From: Pseudomonadota bacterium
Lineage (GTDB): Bacteria; Pseudomonadota; Alphaproteobacteria; Caulobacterales; Caulobacteraceae
Length of the DNA: 26,157 nucleotides
Direction of reading: 5' to 3'
Assembly (NCBI GenBank): GCA_023434015.1
Contig: JAEYTM010000325.1
Span: 1 to 26,157 of the forward strand
In this document: positions 8,130 through 17,750 of the stretch, piece by piece
Layout of the letters: each line of letters starts with the position of its first letter
Position numbering within the stretch: position 1 is the first letter of the stretch
Program-made: the position numbers and the translations under genes
Notes under the pieces: model-generated
What the model saw: the letters and a program-made list of their open reading frames with translations, nothing else
Told to the model about the DNA's origin: nothing
Databases searched by the model: none

Positions 8130-8159
8130 GAGTTACGTGTGCAACCAACTTACGGTCAA
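8130..8159 (-). promoter_or_regulatory. Candidate promoter of the TonB-dependent receptor
   Basis: TTGACCG (8159-8153) is followed after 15 nt by CGTAACTC, a partial match to the Caulobacter housekeeping -10 type (GCTANAWC). The -35 is good and the -10 weak. It would give a leader of roughly 90 nt. Confidence 0.35.
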
Positions 8160-8343
8160 CGTACATTACGGACAGGCAAGGTTGTGGGCGCCGACCTGTC
8201 GCATTCTGGTCACAGATTGTCGCACAGGCCGCATTGCGCGCACTTTTAGACCTCAGGTCGCGTCCCCGAGGGGGAGGAGGGGCCGGAACGCCCTGGGCTG
8301 AGCGAGATAGGCCGGGCGCCTAACCTCTGCTGTGGCCGGTAGG

Positions 8344-9993
8344 TCAGGACCCCTTGGCGCCGGCGACACACAGGTAGCGGGTCGGATGGTAGTCGACGAG
8401 GTTGGCCTTCCAGCCGGTGATGCGCGGATTCACCAGGTTTTTGTTGACGAAGAAATAGGTCGGGGCGACCGCGGCGTCGTCGAGGATCAGGCGCTCGGCC
8501 TGAGACAGGTAGCCCGCTCGCACGTCCGCATCGGGCTCCTCGTTGGCCTGGGTCAACAAGGCGTCATAGGCGGGATTCTTGTAATCCCCGTAGTTCTGGG
8601 CGCCCGTGGCCGACTGCATCAGCCACAGGAAGCTCATCGCGTCGTTGTAGTCGGCGACCCAGCCCGCGTCGGCGATCTGGAAGTCGCGGGAGCGATAGGA
8701 CGCATAGGCGATCTGGGTCTCGTTCTGGGCGAGCTTGGCGTCCACGCCAATCTGTTTCCAGTCGGCCTGGATGGCCGGCATGACCAGCATGGGATCGGGC
8801 GAATTGCGGTGCTTGATCTCGATGGTCAGCGGCCGGCCGGGACCATAGCCCGCCTCTGCCAGCAGGCGACGCGCTTCGGCCTGACGCTGCTCGAGCGTCC
8901 ACCGCGACCATGCGGGCGCCTCGGTGGCGTCATAGTTGGCCACGCCGGGCGGCACGAAGGTGTAGGCCGGCGCCTGGCCGCCGCGCAGCAGCTTCTCGGT
9001 GATGAACTCGCGGTCGATGGCCATGCTGAGCGCCTGCCGGACCCGCTTGTCGCGCAGGGCCGGGATATTGGCGTTGAAGGCCAGGTAGGCGACGCCGAGA
9101 TAGGTATGGGTCTGGACGTAGCCCGGCATCTCCTTGCGCAGGAAGGCGATCCGGTTCGACTGGATGTCGGTGTTGATGTCGAGCTCGCCGCGCTTGACCC
9201 GGCGCTCGGCGCTGACCGCGTCGGTGGTCGGATAGTAGTAGACCTCGTCCACGCAGACCTTGTCGGCCTCGTAGAAGCGCGGATTCTTGACCGCCTTCAC
9301 ATAGTCGCCGAGCCGCGAGGTGACGATGGTGTAGGGACCGTTCGAGACGTAGCGGTCCGGCCGGGTCCAGCCGTCGCCGTACTTCTCGACCATGTGCTTG
9401 GGCACCGGGAACATGGTCTGGTGCTTGGCGACCTCGAGCAGGTAGGGCGCCGGGTGCTCCAGCCTGACCTCGAGCACCCGCGGGGTCACCGCCCGCACGC
9501 CGAGCGTCTCGGGCGCGGCCTTGCCCTCGTTGATCGCCTGCGCCCCCTTCAGGAAATAGAGCAGGGAGGCGTATTCCGACGCCGTCTGCGGCAGCAGGAT
9601 GCGCCGGAAAGAGAAGACGAAATCGTCGGCGGTGAACGGGACGCCGTCCGACCAGACCGCCTCGCGCAGGTAGAAGGTCCAGGTCAGGCCGTCCTCGCTG
9701 GTCTCCCATCGCTCCGCCATGCCGGGAACCGCCGCGCCGTCGGCGTCCTCCTGGGTGAGGCCGATCAGGTTGTCGAGAAGCAGGCGGTGCTCCCAGGTGC
9801 CCTGCACCTTGTGGGGATCGAGTGAGATGGGATCCGCGCCGTTGCCGATCTGCAGACAGACCTTGCCCTCCGGGCAGGGCGCGCGGGCAGGCGCCTTGGG
9901 GGAGCAGGCCTGCGCGGCCAGGGCGACGGCGGCGAGGATCAACACGTTGCGCGAGCCGCGCCCGGCCGCTTTAACGAAGGTTCGCAGGGACAT
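8344..9993 (-). CDS. oppA: Peptide ABC transporter substrate-binding protein (OppA/DppA family)
   Basis: A 549-residue periplasmic solute-binding protein of family 5, which captures oligopeptides and delivers them to a permease pair. Family features: LQIGNGADPISLDPHKVQGTWE near the mature N-terminus, LTWTFYLREAVWSDGVPFTADDFVFSF, YVSNGPYTI, VRQALSMAIDRE, and GDYKNPAYDALL near the end. A signal sequence (NVLILAAVALAAQAC, cysteine at 30) suggests a lipoprotein, though with a weak lipobox. The ATG at 9993 gives a normal signal peptide; the longer frame to 10110 would run into the divergent gene. I see no Shine-Dalgarno before it. It is separated from the permease genes by an opposite-strand gene, so it needs its own promoter or an antisense read-through from oppBC. 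Confidence 0.92.
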   Translation of the reverse strand: MSLRTFVKAAGRGSRNVLILAAVALAAQACSPKAPARAPCPEGKVCLQIGNGADPISLDPHKVQGTWEHRLLLDNLIGLTQEDADGAAVPGMAERWETSEDGLTWTFYLREAVWSDGVPFTADDFVFSFRRILLPQTASEYASLLYFLKGAQAINEGKAAPETLGVRAVTPRVLEVRLEHPAPYLLEVAKHQTMFPVPKHMVEKYGDGWTRPDRYVSNGPYTIVTSRLGDYVKAVKNPRFYEADKVCVDEVYYYPTTDAVSAERRVKRGELDINTDIQSNRIAFLRKEMPGYVQTHTYLGVAYLAFNANIPALRDKRVRQALSMAIDREFITEKLLRGGQAPAYTFVPPGVANYDATEAPAWSRWTLEQRQAEARRLLAEAGYGPGRPLTIEIKHRNSPDPMLVMPAIQADWKQIGVDAKLAQNETQIAYASYRSRDFQIADAGWVADYNDAMSFLWLMQSATGAQNYGDYKNPAYDALLTQANEEPDADVRAGYLSQAERLILDDAAVAPTYFFVNKNLVNPRITGWKANLVDYHPTRYLCVAGAKGS

Positions 9994-10004
9994 GAGGCCG
10001 ACCG

Positions 10005-10541
10005 ATGACAGTTTCTGAGACGCGAGCAAGGTTGGGGCTGGTCCTATTTGTGGCCGCGGCGGCGGCGTTCGCGACACCGGCCGCGGCGCAAGAGAACCGG
10101 GCCGGCGCACTGCAGCGCCTGACGGATTGCCGCAAGCTGACCGACGCCGCCCAGCGGCTGGCCTGCTACGACCAGGCCGTCGACAGCTTCGACCAGGCTG
10201 AGGCCAAGGGCGATATCGTGGTGGTGGACCGCGAGCAGGCCCGCACGGTCCGACGGCAGGCGTTCGGCTTCAACATGCCGTCGCTGTCGCTGTTCGACCG
10301 GGGCGAGGCGCCCGACAAGGTGGATACGGTCACCCTGACCATCGAAAGCGCCAGCCGCCTGCCGAACGGCAAATGGCTGCTGCGGCTGGAAGGCGGCCAG
10401 GTCTGGCGGCAGATCGACACCGCCGAACTGAACCGCCTGCCGAAGGCCGGGGGAACGGTGACCATCAAGGCCGCGAGCATGGGCAGCTACAAGCTGTCGA
10501 CCGGGGGCGCGACGACGATCCGGGTTCACCGCGATAACTGA
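10005..10541 (+). CDS. Conserved periplasmic protein of unknown function
   Basis: A 178-residue protein with a clear signal peptide (LVLFVAAAAAFATPAAAQ) and no further membrane segment. The mature part starts with a CRKLTDAAQRLACYDQAV motif (C42 and C54, likely a disulfide). Similar C-x(n)-RLACYD segments occur in small periplasmic proteins of Proteobacteria, including some type VI secretion-associated ones, but no secretion genes are here. The C-terminal half (about 100-178) looks like a small beta domain (VTLTIESASRLPNGKWLLRLEGGQVW). GAGG is seven nt before the ATG. The start is 11 nt from the divergent oppA start and the stop two nt from the convergent oppC stop, so the gene sits inside the opp locus on the other strand. 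I do not recognise a specific function. Confidence 0.85.
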   Translation: MTVSETRARLGLVLFVAAAAAFATPAAAQENRAGALQRLTDCRKLTDAAQRLACYDQAVDSFDQAEAKGDIVVVDREQARTVRRQAFGFNMPSLSLFDRGEAPDKVDTVTLTIESASRLPNGKWLLRLEGGQVWRQIDTAELNRLPKAGGTVTIKAASMGSYKLSTGGATTIRVHRDN

Positions 10542-10543
10542 CC

Positions 10544-11455
10544 TCACCGATCCTTGGGGTCGATGGCGTCGCGCAGGCCGTCGCCGATGAAGTTGAAGCA
10601 CATCAGCGTCACCACCATCACCACCGACGGGAAGATCAGCAGCCACGGCGCAAGCTCCATGTCCTGGGCGCCGTTGGCGATCAGGGTGCCCAGCGAGGCC
10701 ATGGGCGGTTGCACCCCGAGGCCCAGGAAGCTGAGGAAGCTCTCGGCCAGGATGACCGCCGGGATGGTCAGGGTGACGTAGACGACCACCGGCCCCAGCA
10801 GGTTGGGCACGATATGGCGGCCGATGATGGCCCCTTGCCCCAGGCCAGCGGCGCGGGCCGCCTCCACGAATTCCTTGTGCTTCAGGGTGAGGGTCTGGCC
10901 GCGGACGATCCGGCTCATGGTCAGCCACTCCACCGCCCCGATGGCGATGAAGATCAGGATGATGTTCGACCCGAAGGTCACCATCAGCAGGATCACGAAG
11001 AAGATGAACGGCAGCGAGTAGAGCACGTCGACGAAGCGCATCATCAGCTCGTCCAGCCGCCCCCCGACGAAGCCGGCGACCGCACCCCAGGCGACTCCGA
11101 TCACCAGCGACACCAGGGTCGCGACCAGCCCGATGGCGAGCGACACCCGAAGGCCCATCAGCAGGCGGGCGAGCAGGTCGCGTCCCAGCGAGTCCGTGCC
11201 GATCAGGTGACCGTTCTGCAGCGGGCCCAGCCAGACGTGCTCCTTGTTGATCGCGTCGTAGGTGTAGGGCGTCAGGTAGGGTCCGACGAGGGCGGCCAGC
11301 ACCAGGACGGCCAGGACGGCCATGCCGCCGACCGCGGCCTTGTTGCGCAGCAGCCGCCGGCGCGCGTCGTCCCACAGGCTGCGGCCGCGCACCGCCGCGA
11401 CCTGCATGGTCTCCGCGCCCTTGCGCGAGCCGGGAGTGAGGATGACGCCGCTCAT
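10544..11455 (-). CDS. oppC: Peptide ABC transporter permease (OppC/DppC family)
   Basis: A 303-residue inner-membrane permease subunit. A cytoplasmic N-terminus (LWDDARRRLLRNKAAVGGM) leads to the first helix, followed by the periplasmic GTDSLGRDLLARLLMG motif typical of OppC/DppC and a five-helix core. The loop binding the ATPase, EFVEAARAAGLGQGAIIGRHIVPN, is intact, and the protein ends in FNFIGDGLRDAIDPKDR. The ATG at 11455 overlaps the oppB stop as ATGA, showing translational coupling. A longer open frame runs upstream through oppB but is not protein-like. It imports peptides together with OppB and probably the OppA encoded nearby. No ATPase gene follows, because an opposite-strand gene begins two nt after the stop. 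Confidence 0.95.
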   Translation of the reverse strand: MSGVILTPGSRKGAETMQVAAVRGRSLWDDARRRLLRNKAAVGGMAVLAVLVLAALVGPYLTPYTYDAINKEHVWLGPLQNGHLIGTDSLGRDLLARLLMGLRVSLAIGLVATLVSLVIGVAWGAVAGFVGGRLDELMMRFVDVLYSLPFIFFVILLMVTFGSNIILIFIAIGAVEWLTMSRIVRGQTLTLKHKEFVEAARAAGLGQGAIIGRHIVPNLLGPVVVYVTLTIPAVILAESFLSFLGLGVQPPMASLGTLIANGAQDMELAPWLLIFPSVVMVVTLMCFNFIGDGLRDAIDPKDR

Positions 11456-12375
11456 GACAGTTTCACCCGGGGGTCGAGGGCGGCGTAGAGCAGGTCGGCG
11501 ATCAGGTTCAGCACCAGGATCAGGCCGGCGTAGAAGATCACCATGCCCATGACCACGGTGTAGTCGCGCTGCAGGGCGCTGATGACGAAGAACTTTCCAA
11601 GGCCCGGCAGGTTGAAGATCTTCTCCACCACCAGGGAGCCGGTCAGCAGGCCGGCGCAGGCCGGGCCGAGATAGCTGACCAGCGGCAGGATGGCGGCGCG
11701 CAGGGCGTGCCGGCCGACGATGCGGCTTTCCGACAGCCCCTTGGCCCGGGCCGTCCGCACATAGTTGGAGCGCAGCACTTCGATCATGCCGGCGCGGGTC
11801 AGACGCGAGATGATGGCGATCTGCGGCAGGGCGAGGACGGTGACCGGGAGCACCATGTTGGCCAGCGCCCCGTCGTTCCAGCCGGCGCTGGGCAGCCAGC
11901 CGAGCTTGGAGGCGAAGACCAGCACTAGCAACGGCGCCGTGACGAAGGTGGGTATGCAGACCCCGAGTATGGCGACCGTCATGACGCCATAGTCGACGCT
12001 GCGGTTCTGTCGCAGGGCCGCCAGCACCCCCAGGCTGACGCCGACCACCCCGGCCAGGACGATGGCCGACAGGCCGAGTTTCAGGGAGACGACATAGTTC
12101 TCCTCGAGGATCTGCAGCACCGACTTGTCGCGGTATTTCAGCGAGGGCCCCAGGTCGCCGCGGGCGACGCCCGACAGGTAGTCGACGTACTGTTCGTGCA
12201 GCGGCTTGTTCATGCCGTACTTGGCCAGGACGTTGCGCTCGATCTCGGGCGAGAGTTTGCGGTCCATGTCGAACGGACTGCCGGGCGCGGCGCGCATCAT
12301 GAAGAAGGCGACCGTGACGACCAGCAGGAGCGTCGGGATCGCCACCAGCAGACGGCGACCGATAAAGCGTAACAT
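11452..12375 (-). CDS. oppB: Peptide ABC transporter permease (OppB/DppB family)
   Basis: A 307-residue inner-membrane permease. The N-terminus MLRFIGRRLLVAIPTLLLV is the family signature. Next come DLGPSLKYRDKSV, the helical core, the ATPase-coupling loop NYVRTARAKGLSESRIVGRHALRAA, and the C-terminal GLGKFFVISALQRDYTVVMG segment followed by LYAALDPRVKLS. Length is normal. It is the first gene of the oppBC unit and overlaps oppC by four nt. Upstream, a perfect TTGACA on the minus strand (12455-12450) is a -35 candidate with a poor -10. That region is shared with the divergent DUF442 gene. Substrate class, peptides versus other solutes, is inferred from family and from oppA. Confidence 0.95.
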   Translation of the reverse strand: MLRFIGRRLLVAIPTLLLVVTVAFFMMRAAPGSPFDMDRKLSPEIERNVLAKYGMNKPLHEQYVDYLSGVARGDLGPSLKYRDKSVLQILEENYVVSLKLGLSAIVLAGVVGVSLGVLAALRQNRSVDYGVMTVAILGVCIPTFVTAPLLVLVFASKLGWLPSAGWNDGALANMVLPVTVLALPQIAIISRLTRAGMIEVLRSNYVRTARAKGLSESRIVGRHALRAAILPLVSYLGPACAGLLTGSLVVEKIFNLPGLGKFFVISALQRDYTVVMGMVIFYAGLILVLNLIADLLYAALDPRVKLS

Positions 12376-12487
12376 GGGCGCGAACAGGCCTCTGAACTTC
12401 GGGCCTTTTCAGGGCCGGGCGTTGCGAAACTTCCACCGGCCCCCGATGATGTCAACGAAGGCCCCCTGCGAGAACCCCAACAACGCC

Positions 12488-12898
12488 ATGACCGATTTCC
12501 GCCGCGTCACCGACCAGCTTTCCGTCAGTCCGCAGATCGGCATGGCCGATATCGAGGCCGCCGCCGCTCAGGGATTCCGCACCATCATCAACAACCGGCC
12601 GGACGGCGAAGACCCGACCCAGCCGACGAGCGCCCAGGTCGAAGCGGCGGCCCGGGCGGCCGGACTGGCCTATTTTCACATTCCTGTGCGCGGCGGCCCG
12701 ACGCCCGAGCAGGTGGAGGCGACCGAAAGGCTGCTGGATGAGGCTGAGGCGCCTGTGCTGGCCTTCTGCCGGTCCGGCACGCGCTCCATCGTGACCTGGG
12801 CGCTGGCTCAGTTCCAGGCCGACGCCCGGCCGCGGGACGAGCTGGTCGAACTGGGCCGTCAGGCCGGCTACGACCTCGCGGGCCTACTTCCCCGATGA
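12488..12898 (+). CDS. TIGR01244/DUF442 family sulfurtransferase- or phosphatase-like protein
   Basis: A 136-residue cytoplasmic protein of the Blh-like DUF442 family, which has a phosphatase/rhodanese-like fold. Characteristic pieces are LSVSPQI near the start, GFRTIINNRPDGEDP (about 29-43), YFHIPVRGG (62-70) and the active-site loop FCRSGTRS with the presumed catalytic cysteine C94 and arginine R99. Full-length for the family. The ATG at 12488 is chosen by the conserved start; ATGs at 12446 and 12449 would add an unconserved tail. Its stop overlaps the start of the metallo-hydrolase gene (ATGA). In sulfide-oxidising bacteria DUF442 domains occur with metallo-beta-lactamase-fold persulfide dioxygenases, so a sulfur-related role is possible, but the partner here is a different subtype. 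The exact activity is not known. Confidence 0.88.
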   Translation: MTDFRRVTDQLSVSPQIGMADIEAAAAQGFRTIINNRPDGEDPTQPTSAQVEAAARAAGLAYFHIPVRGGPTPEQVEATERLLDEAEAPVLAFCRSGTRSIVTWALAQFQADARPRDELVELGRQAGYDLAGLLPR

Positions 12899-13793
12899 TC
12901 CCCTACGTCCGCCAGTTCGATTTCGAATATGGCCGGACCGATCAGGTGTCGCCGCTGATCCGGCGGGTGATCGCAGCCAATCCGGGACCGTTCACCTTCA
13001 CGGGCACCGGCACCTACATCGTCGGGCGCGACGAGGTGGCGGTGATCGACCCCGGGCCGGACCTGCCGGCGCATCTGGAGGCGATCCTGGCGGCGACCGC
13101 CGGCGAACGGATCGCCCACATCCTCGTCACGCATCATCACTCCGACCACTCGCCGCTGGCCGGACCGTTGCAGGCGGCGACGGGGGCTCCGATCCACGGC
13201 TGCGCGGTCGCCGGGATCGGGAACGAAACCGACGACGTGGGGGTGCGGATGGAAGCCGGCCACGACCTCGGCTTTCGGCCGGACATCGACGTCTGCGCCG
13301 GCGGTGAGATATCCGGTCCCGGCTGGACGCTGGAGGCCATCGCCACGCCCGGCCACACCTCCAACCACATCTGCTATGGGCTGCGGGAAGAGAACGCCCT
13401 GTTCTCCGGCGACCACATCATGGGTTGGTCGACCACGGTGATCACCCCGCCCGACGGCGATATGAGCGACTACCTCGCAAGCCTGCAGACCATCCGCGCG
13501 CGGGGCTTCGCGACACTGTGGCCGACCCATGGGCCGCCGATCCGGGACGTCACGCCCTTCATCGACGCCTACATCGAGCACCGCCGCGAGCGGATCGACC
13601 AGATCGTCGAAGCCCTGGCCTCCGGCCCGGCGACGGTCGGGGAACTGGTGCCGCGGCTCTATGCGGACGTCGATGCGCGCCTGTGGCCGGCGGCGGCGCG
13701 TTCCATGCTGGCGGCGATGATCCACCTGACCCGCCAGGGGCGGATCGCCGACGACGACCGGCCCGAGCCGGACACGGTCTATCGCCTCGTCGA

Positions 13794-15440
<1,647 letters not shown>

Positions 15441-15453
15441 CGCGCCTCCTCCC

Positions 15454-15471
15454 GGCAGGTCTGAGCCTGCC
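15454..15471. repeat. Inverted repeat upstream of the acyl-CoA ligase gene
   Basis: GGCAGG-TCTGAG-CCTGCC, a six-bp perfect stem with a six-nt loop, sits just upstream of the ligase ribosome site. It lacks a T run on either strand, so it is more likely an operator or leader hairpin than a terminator. Confidence 0.4.
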
Positions 15472-15527
15472 TGTCCGCGCCACGCTAGAAGGCCGGTCGG
15501 GATTAGGCAAACGCCTGTTCGAAGGAC

Positions 15528-17009
15528 TCAGGCGCGGGCGGTCCAGGCCGCCGCCGCAGCCGCCGACGGCGCGGCCGCGTCGACCAGGGTCCAGTCTATC
15601 GCGCCCGGGTCGCGGGTAAGCTGATCACGCAGCGTCTGCACCGTTGCGTCCGAGGCGTCGCCGACGCGCGCGGCGACCCGCGCCTCGAGCACCTCGGGCG
15701 GCGCCTGCAGCCAGACGCCTTCGAAAGGGACCCTGAGGTCGTCCGCAAGACGCGCCACCCGGCCGCGCAGGGCCGCGTCGAGGAAAGTGGCGTCCAGCAC
15801 CACCGCGCGGCCGGCCCGCAGCAGGGCGGCTGCCTCCGCCAGCAAGGCGTCGTAGGTGCGGGCCGTGACCTCGCCGGCGTAGGCCTGCGGCGGCAGCGTC
15901 GCCGTGGCGGCAGCGCCCATCAGCCGCTTGCGCACTTCGTCGGTCCGCAGGATCACCGCGCCCGGCGAGGCTCCCAGGGCCGGCGCGATCTGCCGGGCGA
16001 AACTGGACTTACCGGAGCCGGAAAGCCCGCCGACCGCGACCAGCCGCGGCGGCGAAGGCGACAGATGGGCGACGCCGGCCTCGATATAGGCCAGGGCCGC
16101 CGCGTCATCGCCGCTATGGGCCCACACGTGGGCGCGGACCCCCGCACGGACCGCGAGCATCAGCGGCAGGGCGGCCAGACCTTCCCAGAGTCCATGCGGG
16201 AAGCTGCGCGCCGCCTCGTCCAGATAGGCCGACAGGACGCGCACAGCCGCCTCGCGCCGGCCGCGGAAATCCAGGTCCATGAGCAGGAAGGCCAGGTCGT
16301 ACTGCACGTCTACGTCCGACAGCAGGTCGCTGAACTCGATGCAGTCGAACAGGATCGGATGGCCGTCCTCGACCAGGATGTTCCCGAGGTGCAGGTCGCC
16401 ATGGCAGCGGCGCGAGAAGCCGCCGGCCGTGCGCGCCGCCAGCAGCGGAGCCTGGCGGGCCAGCTCCGTTTCGGTCAGGTCGATCAGCGCCTCGACACGG
16501 GCCGTCCCCAGCCGCGGCGCCAGCTCGCGCAGCAGACCTGCGTTCGAGCCGACGGTGAAGCGCATCGAGGCCAGCCCCCCCTGCGGCCGCAACGGCGCCC
16601 CCGCATGGAAGCCGGCGATGGCCCGGCCGAGCCGGTCGGCCATGGGCCCGTCGACTGCCTCCGGCCGGGCGGCCAGCACGTCGCGATCGTCGAACCGGCG
16701 CATCTCCAGGACGTATTCGAGGACCTCGCCCGCGCCGTCGAACTCCAGGCCGCCGGACCCCGCGCGCGTCACCCGGCGGATCGCCCGGTAGACGCCGGGC
16801 GCGCCGGCTTGGTTGAAGGCCAGTTCCCGCTCCAGCGCCCAGAGCCGCCGCTCCGGCGTGGAGAAGTCCACATAGCTCAGGGTGATGCGGCGCTTGACCT
16901 TGAACGCCGCCCCGGCCGTCAGGAAGACCCGGGCGCAGGCGGTCTCCACCGTGCGGTCGGACTGCTCCGCCAGCCAGGCCGTGACCTCCGCCTCGTCGGC
17001 GTCCGTCAA
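15528..17009 (-). CDS. Two-domain kinase: aminoglycoside phosphotransferase-like domain fused to P-loop kinase
   Basis: A 493-residue protein joining a COG2187-type kinase-fold domain to a COG0645-type P-loop kinase. The N-terminal domain (about 1-315) has AAFKVKRR with a probable ATP-binding lysine, RRCHGDLHLGNILV (catalytic-loop HGD, 203-205) and ILFDCIEF (metal-binding D222). The C-terminal domain (about 320-493) has the Walker A loop GLSGSGKSS (328-336), LRTDEVRKRL and VVLDATFLDA. The TTG at 17009 overlaps the pdxH TGA (TTGA) and gives the natural domain start; the longer open frame into pdxH is not protein-like. The gene is thus translationally coupled to pdxH. The family's substrate is not established to my knowledge; coupling suggests a link to vitamin B6, which is inference. 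Confidence 0.88.
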   Translation of the reverse strand: MTDADEAEVTAWLAEQSDRTVETACARVFLTAGAAFKVKRRITLSYVDFSTPERRLWALERELAFNQAGAPGVYRAIRRVTRAGSGGLEFDGAGEVLEYVLEMRRFDDRDVLAARPEAVDGPMADRLGRAIAGFHAGAPLRPQGGLASMRFTVGSNAGLLRELAPRLGTARVEALIDLTETELARQAPLLAARTAGGFSRRCHGDLHLGNILVEDGHPILFDCIEFSDLLSDVDVQYDLAFLLMDLDFRGRREAAVRVLSAYLDEAARSFPHGLWEGLAALPLMLAVRAGVRAHVWAHSGDDAAALAYIEAGVAHLSPSPPRLVAVGGLSGSGKSSFARQIAPALGASPGAVILRTDEVRKRLMGAAATATLPPQAYAGEVTARTYDALLAEAAALLRAGRAVVLDATFLDAALRGRVARLADDLRVPFEGVWLQAPPEVLEARVAARVGDASDATVQTLRDQLTRDPGAIDWTLVDAAAPSAAAAAAWTARA

Positions 17010-17671
17010 GGAAACAGCCTGTGCGTGGTCCAGCCGTCGCCGGCGCGCTCGAACACCAGACGCTCGTGCAGGCGGAACGGCCGATCTCGCCAGAATTCGA
17101 TGGTCTGGGGTTCGACCCGGAATCCGGACCAGTGCGGCGGCCGCGGCGGTCGGGCGAGGCCGAACCTCAGCCCCGCCTCGGCGATGCGCTTTTCCAGCGC
17201 CCTGCGGTCCGGAAGGGGTCGCGACTGGTCGGAGGCCCAGGCGCCGAGCTGCGAGGGCCTGGCCCTGGTGGCCCAATAGGCGTCGGCCTCCTCGGCCGAG
17301 ACTGGCGAGATGACGCCCCGCACCCGCACCTGGCGGCGCAGGCTCTTCCAGTGGAACAGCAGGGCGGCCTGGGGGTTCGCGGCGAGTTGCCGCCCCTTGG
17401 CGCTTTCGAGGTTTGTGTAGAAGACGAAGCCGCGCGTATCGGCGTCCTTCAGCAGGACCATCCGCACATCCGGCAGGCCGTCGCCGTCCGAGGTGGCCAG
17501 GGCCATGGCGTTCGCGTCGTTCGGCTCTCGCGCCACCGCCTCAGCCAGCCAGTCGCCGAACAGGGCGATCGGGTCAGCCGCGTTCAGCAGGGCCGGCGGC
17601 TCTGCGGCGCTGACCTGCGCGACATAGTCGTCCTCGGTGGGCGACGGCGGGATCTGGGGCTTCGGGTCCAT
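17006..17671 (-). CDS. pdxH: Pyridoxamine/pyridoxine 5'-phosphate oxidase
   Basis: A 221-residue FMN enzyme that oxidises pyridoxine or pyridoxamine 5'-phosphate to pyridoxal 5'-phosphate, the final step of vitamin B6 synthesis and salvage. Signatures: ANAMALATSDGDGLPDVRMVLLKD, GFVFYTNLESAKGRQLAANP, LFHWKSLRRQVRVRG (FMN and phosphate contacts), SxQSRPL-like SDQSRPLPDR, and the C-terminal PxxWSGFRVxPxxIEFW and RLHERLVF segments. Length is normal. The ATG at 17671 lacks a Shine-Dalgarno; a TATAT box 8-9 nt upstream may make the transcript leaderless. The stop overlaps the kinase start. It is divergent from the J-domain gene, with 79 nt between. Confidence 0.97.
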   Translation of the reverse strand: MDPKPQIPPSPTEDDYVAQVSAAEPPALLNAADPIALFGDWLAEAVAREPNDANAMALATSDGDGLPDVRMVLLKDADTRGFVFYTNLESAKGRQLAANPQAALLFHWKSLRRQVRVRGVISPVSAEEADAYWATRARPSQLGAWASDQSRPLPDRRALEKRIAEAGLRFGLARPPRPPHWSGFRVEPQTIEFWRDRPFRLHERLVFERAGDGWTTHRLFP

Positions 17672-17750
17672 GCGCCGGCATATAACGCGCAGCCCGGCGC
17701 ACGCGCGAGGCTTAACGCGGCCTTGACCATGTTGCAGGCAGGTTCAGCCG

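Larger units (their letters stand above)
8030..8343. other. Intergenic leader/promoter region of the TonB-dependent receptor
   Basis: About 314 nt without a gene, between the receptor start and the oppA stop. It is visibly less GC-rich in its middle (8110-8220) than the coding DNA around it. On the minus strand it holds TTGACC at 8159-8154, four CGTAA pentamers between 8170 and 8122, and the ribosome site at 8044-8039. No terminator with a T run is evident after oppA. I see no tRNA, convincing small gene or known riboswitch here. Confidence 0.6.

Noticed and set aside
8257..8280. CCCCGAGGGGG palindrome after oppA as terminator
   Set aside because: The loop is too small and no T run follows on the relevant strand.
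8332..9825. A 497-codon open frame on the plus strand
   Set aside because: Fully antisense to oppA, whose family motifs are unambiguous.
11456..12436. Upstream extension of the oppC frame through oppB
   Set aside because: The extension is an out-of-frame shadow of oppB; the ATGA overlap at 11452-11455 marks the real oppC start.
15505..15516. AGGC-AAAC-GCCT hairpin after the kinase gene as terminator
   Set aside because: The stem is only four pairs and no T run follows on the minus strand, so it is too weak to call.
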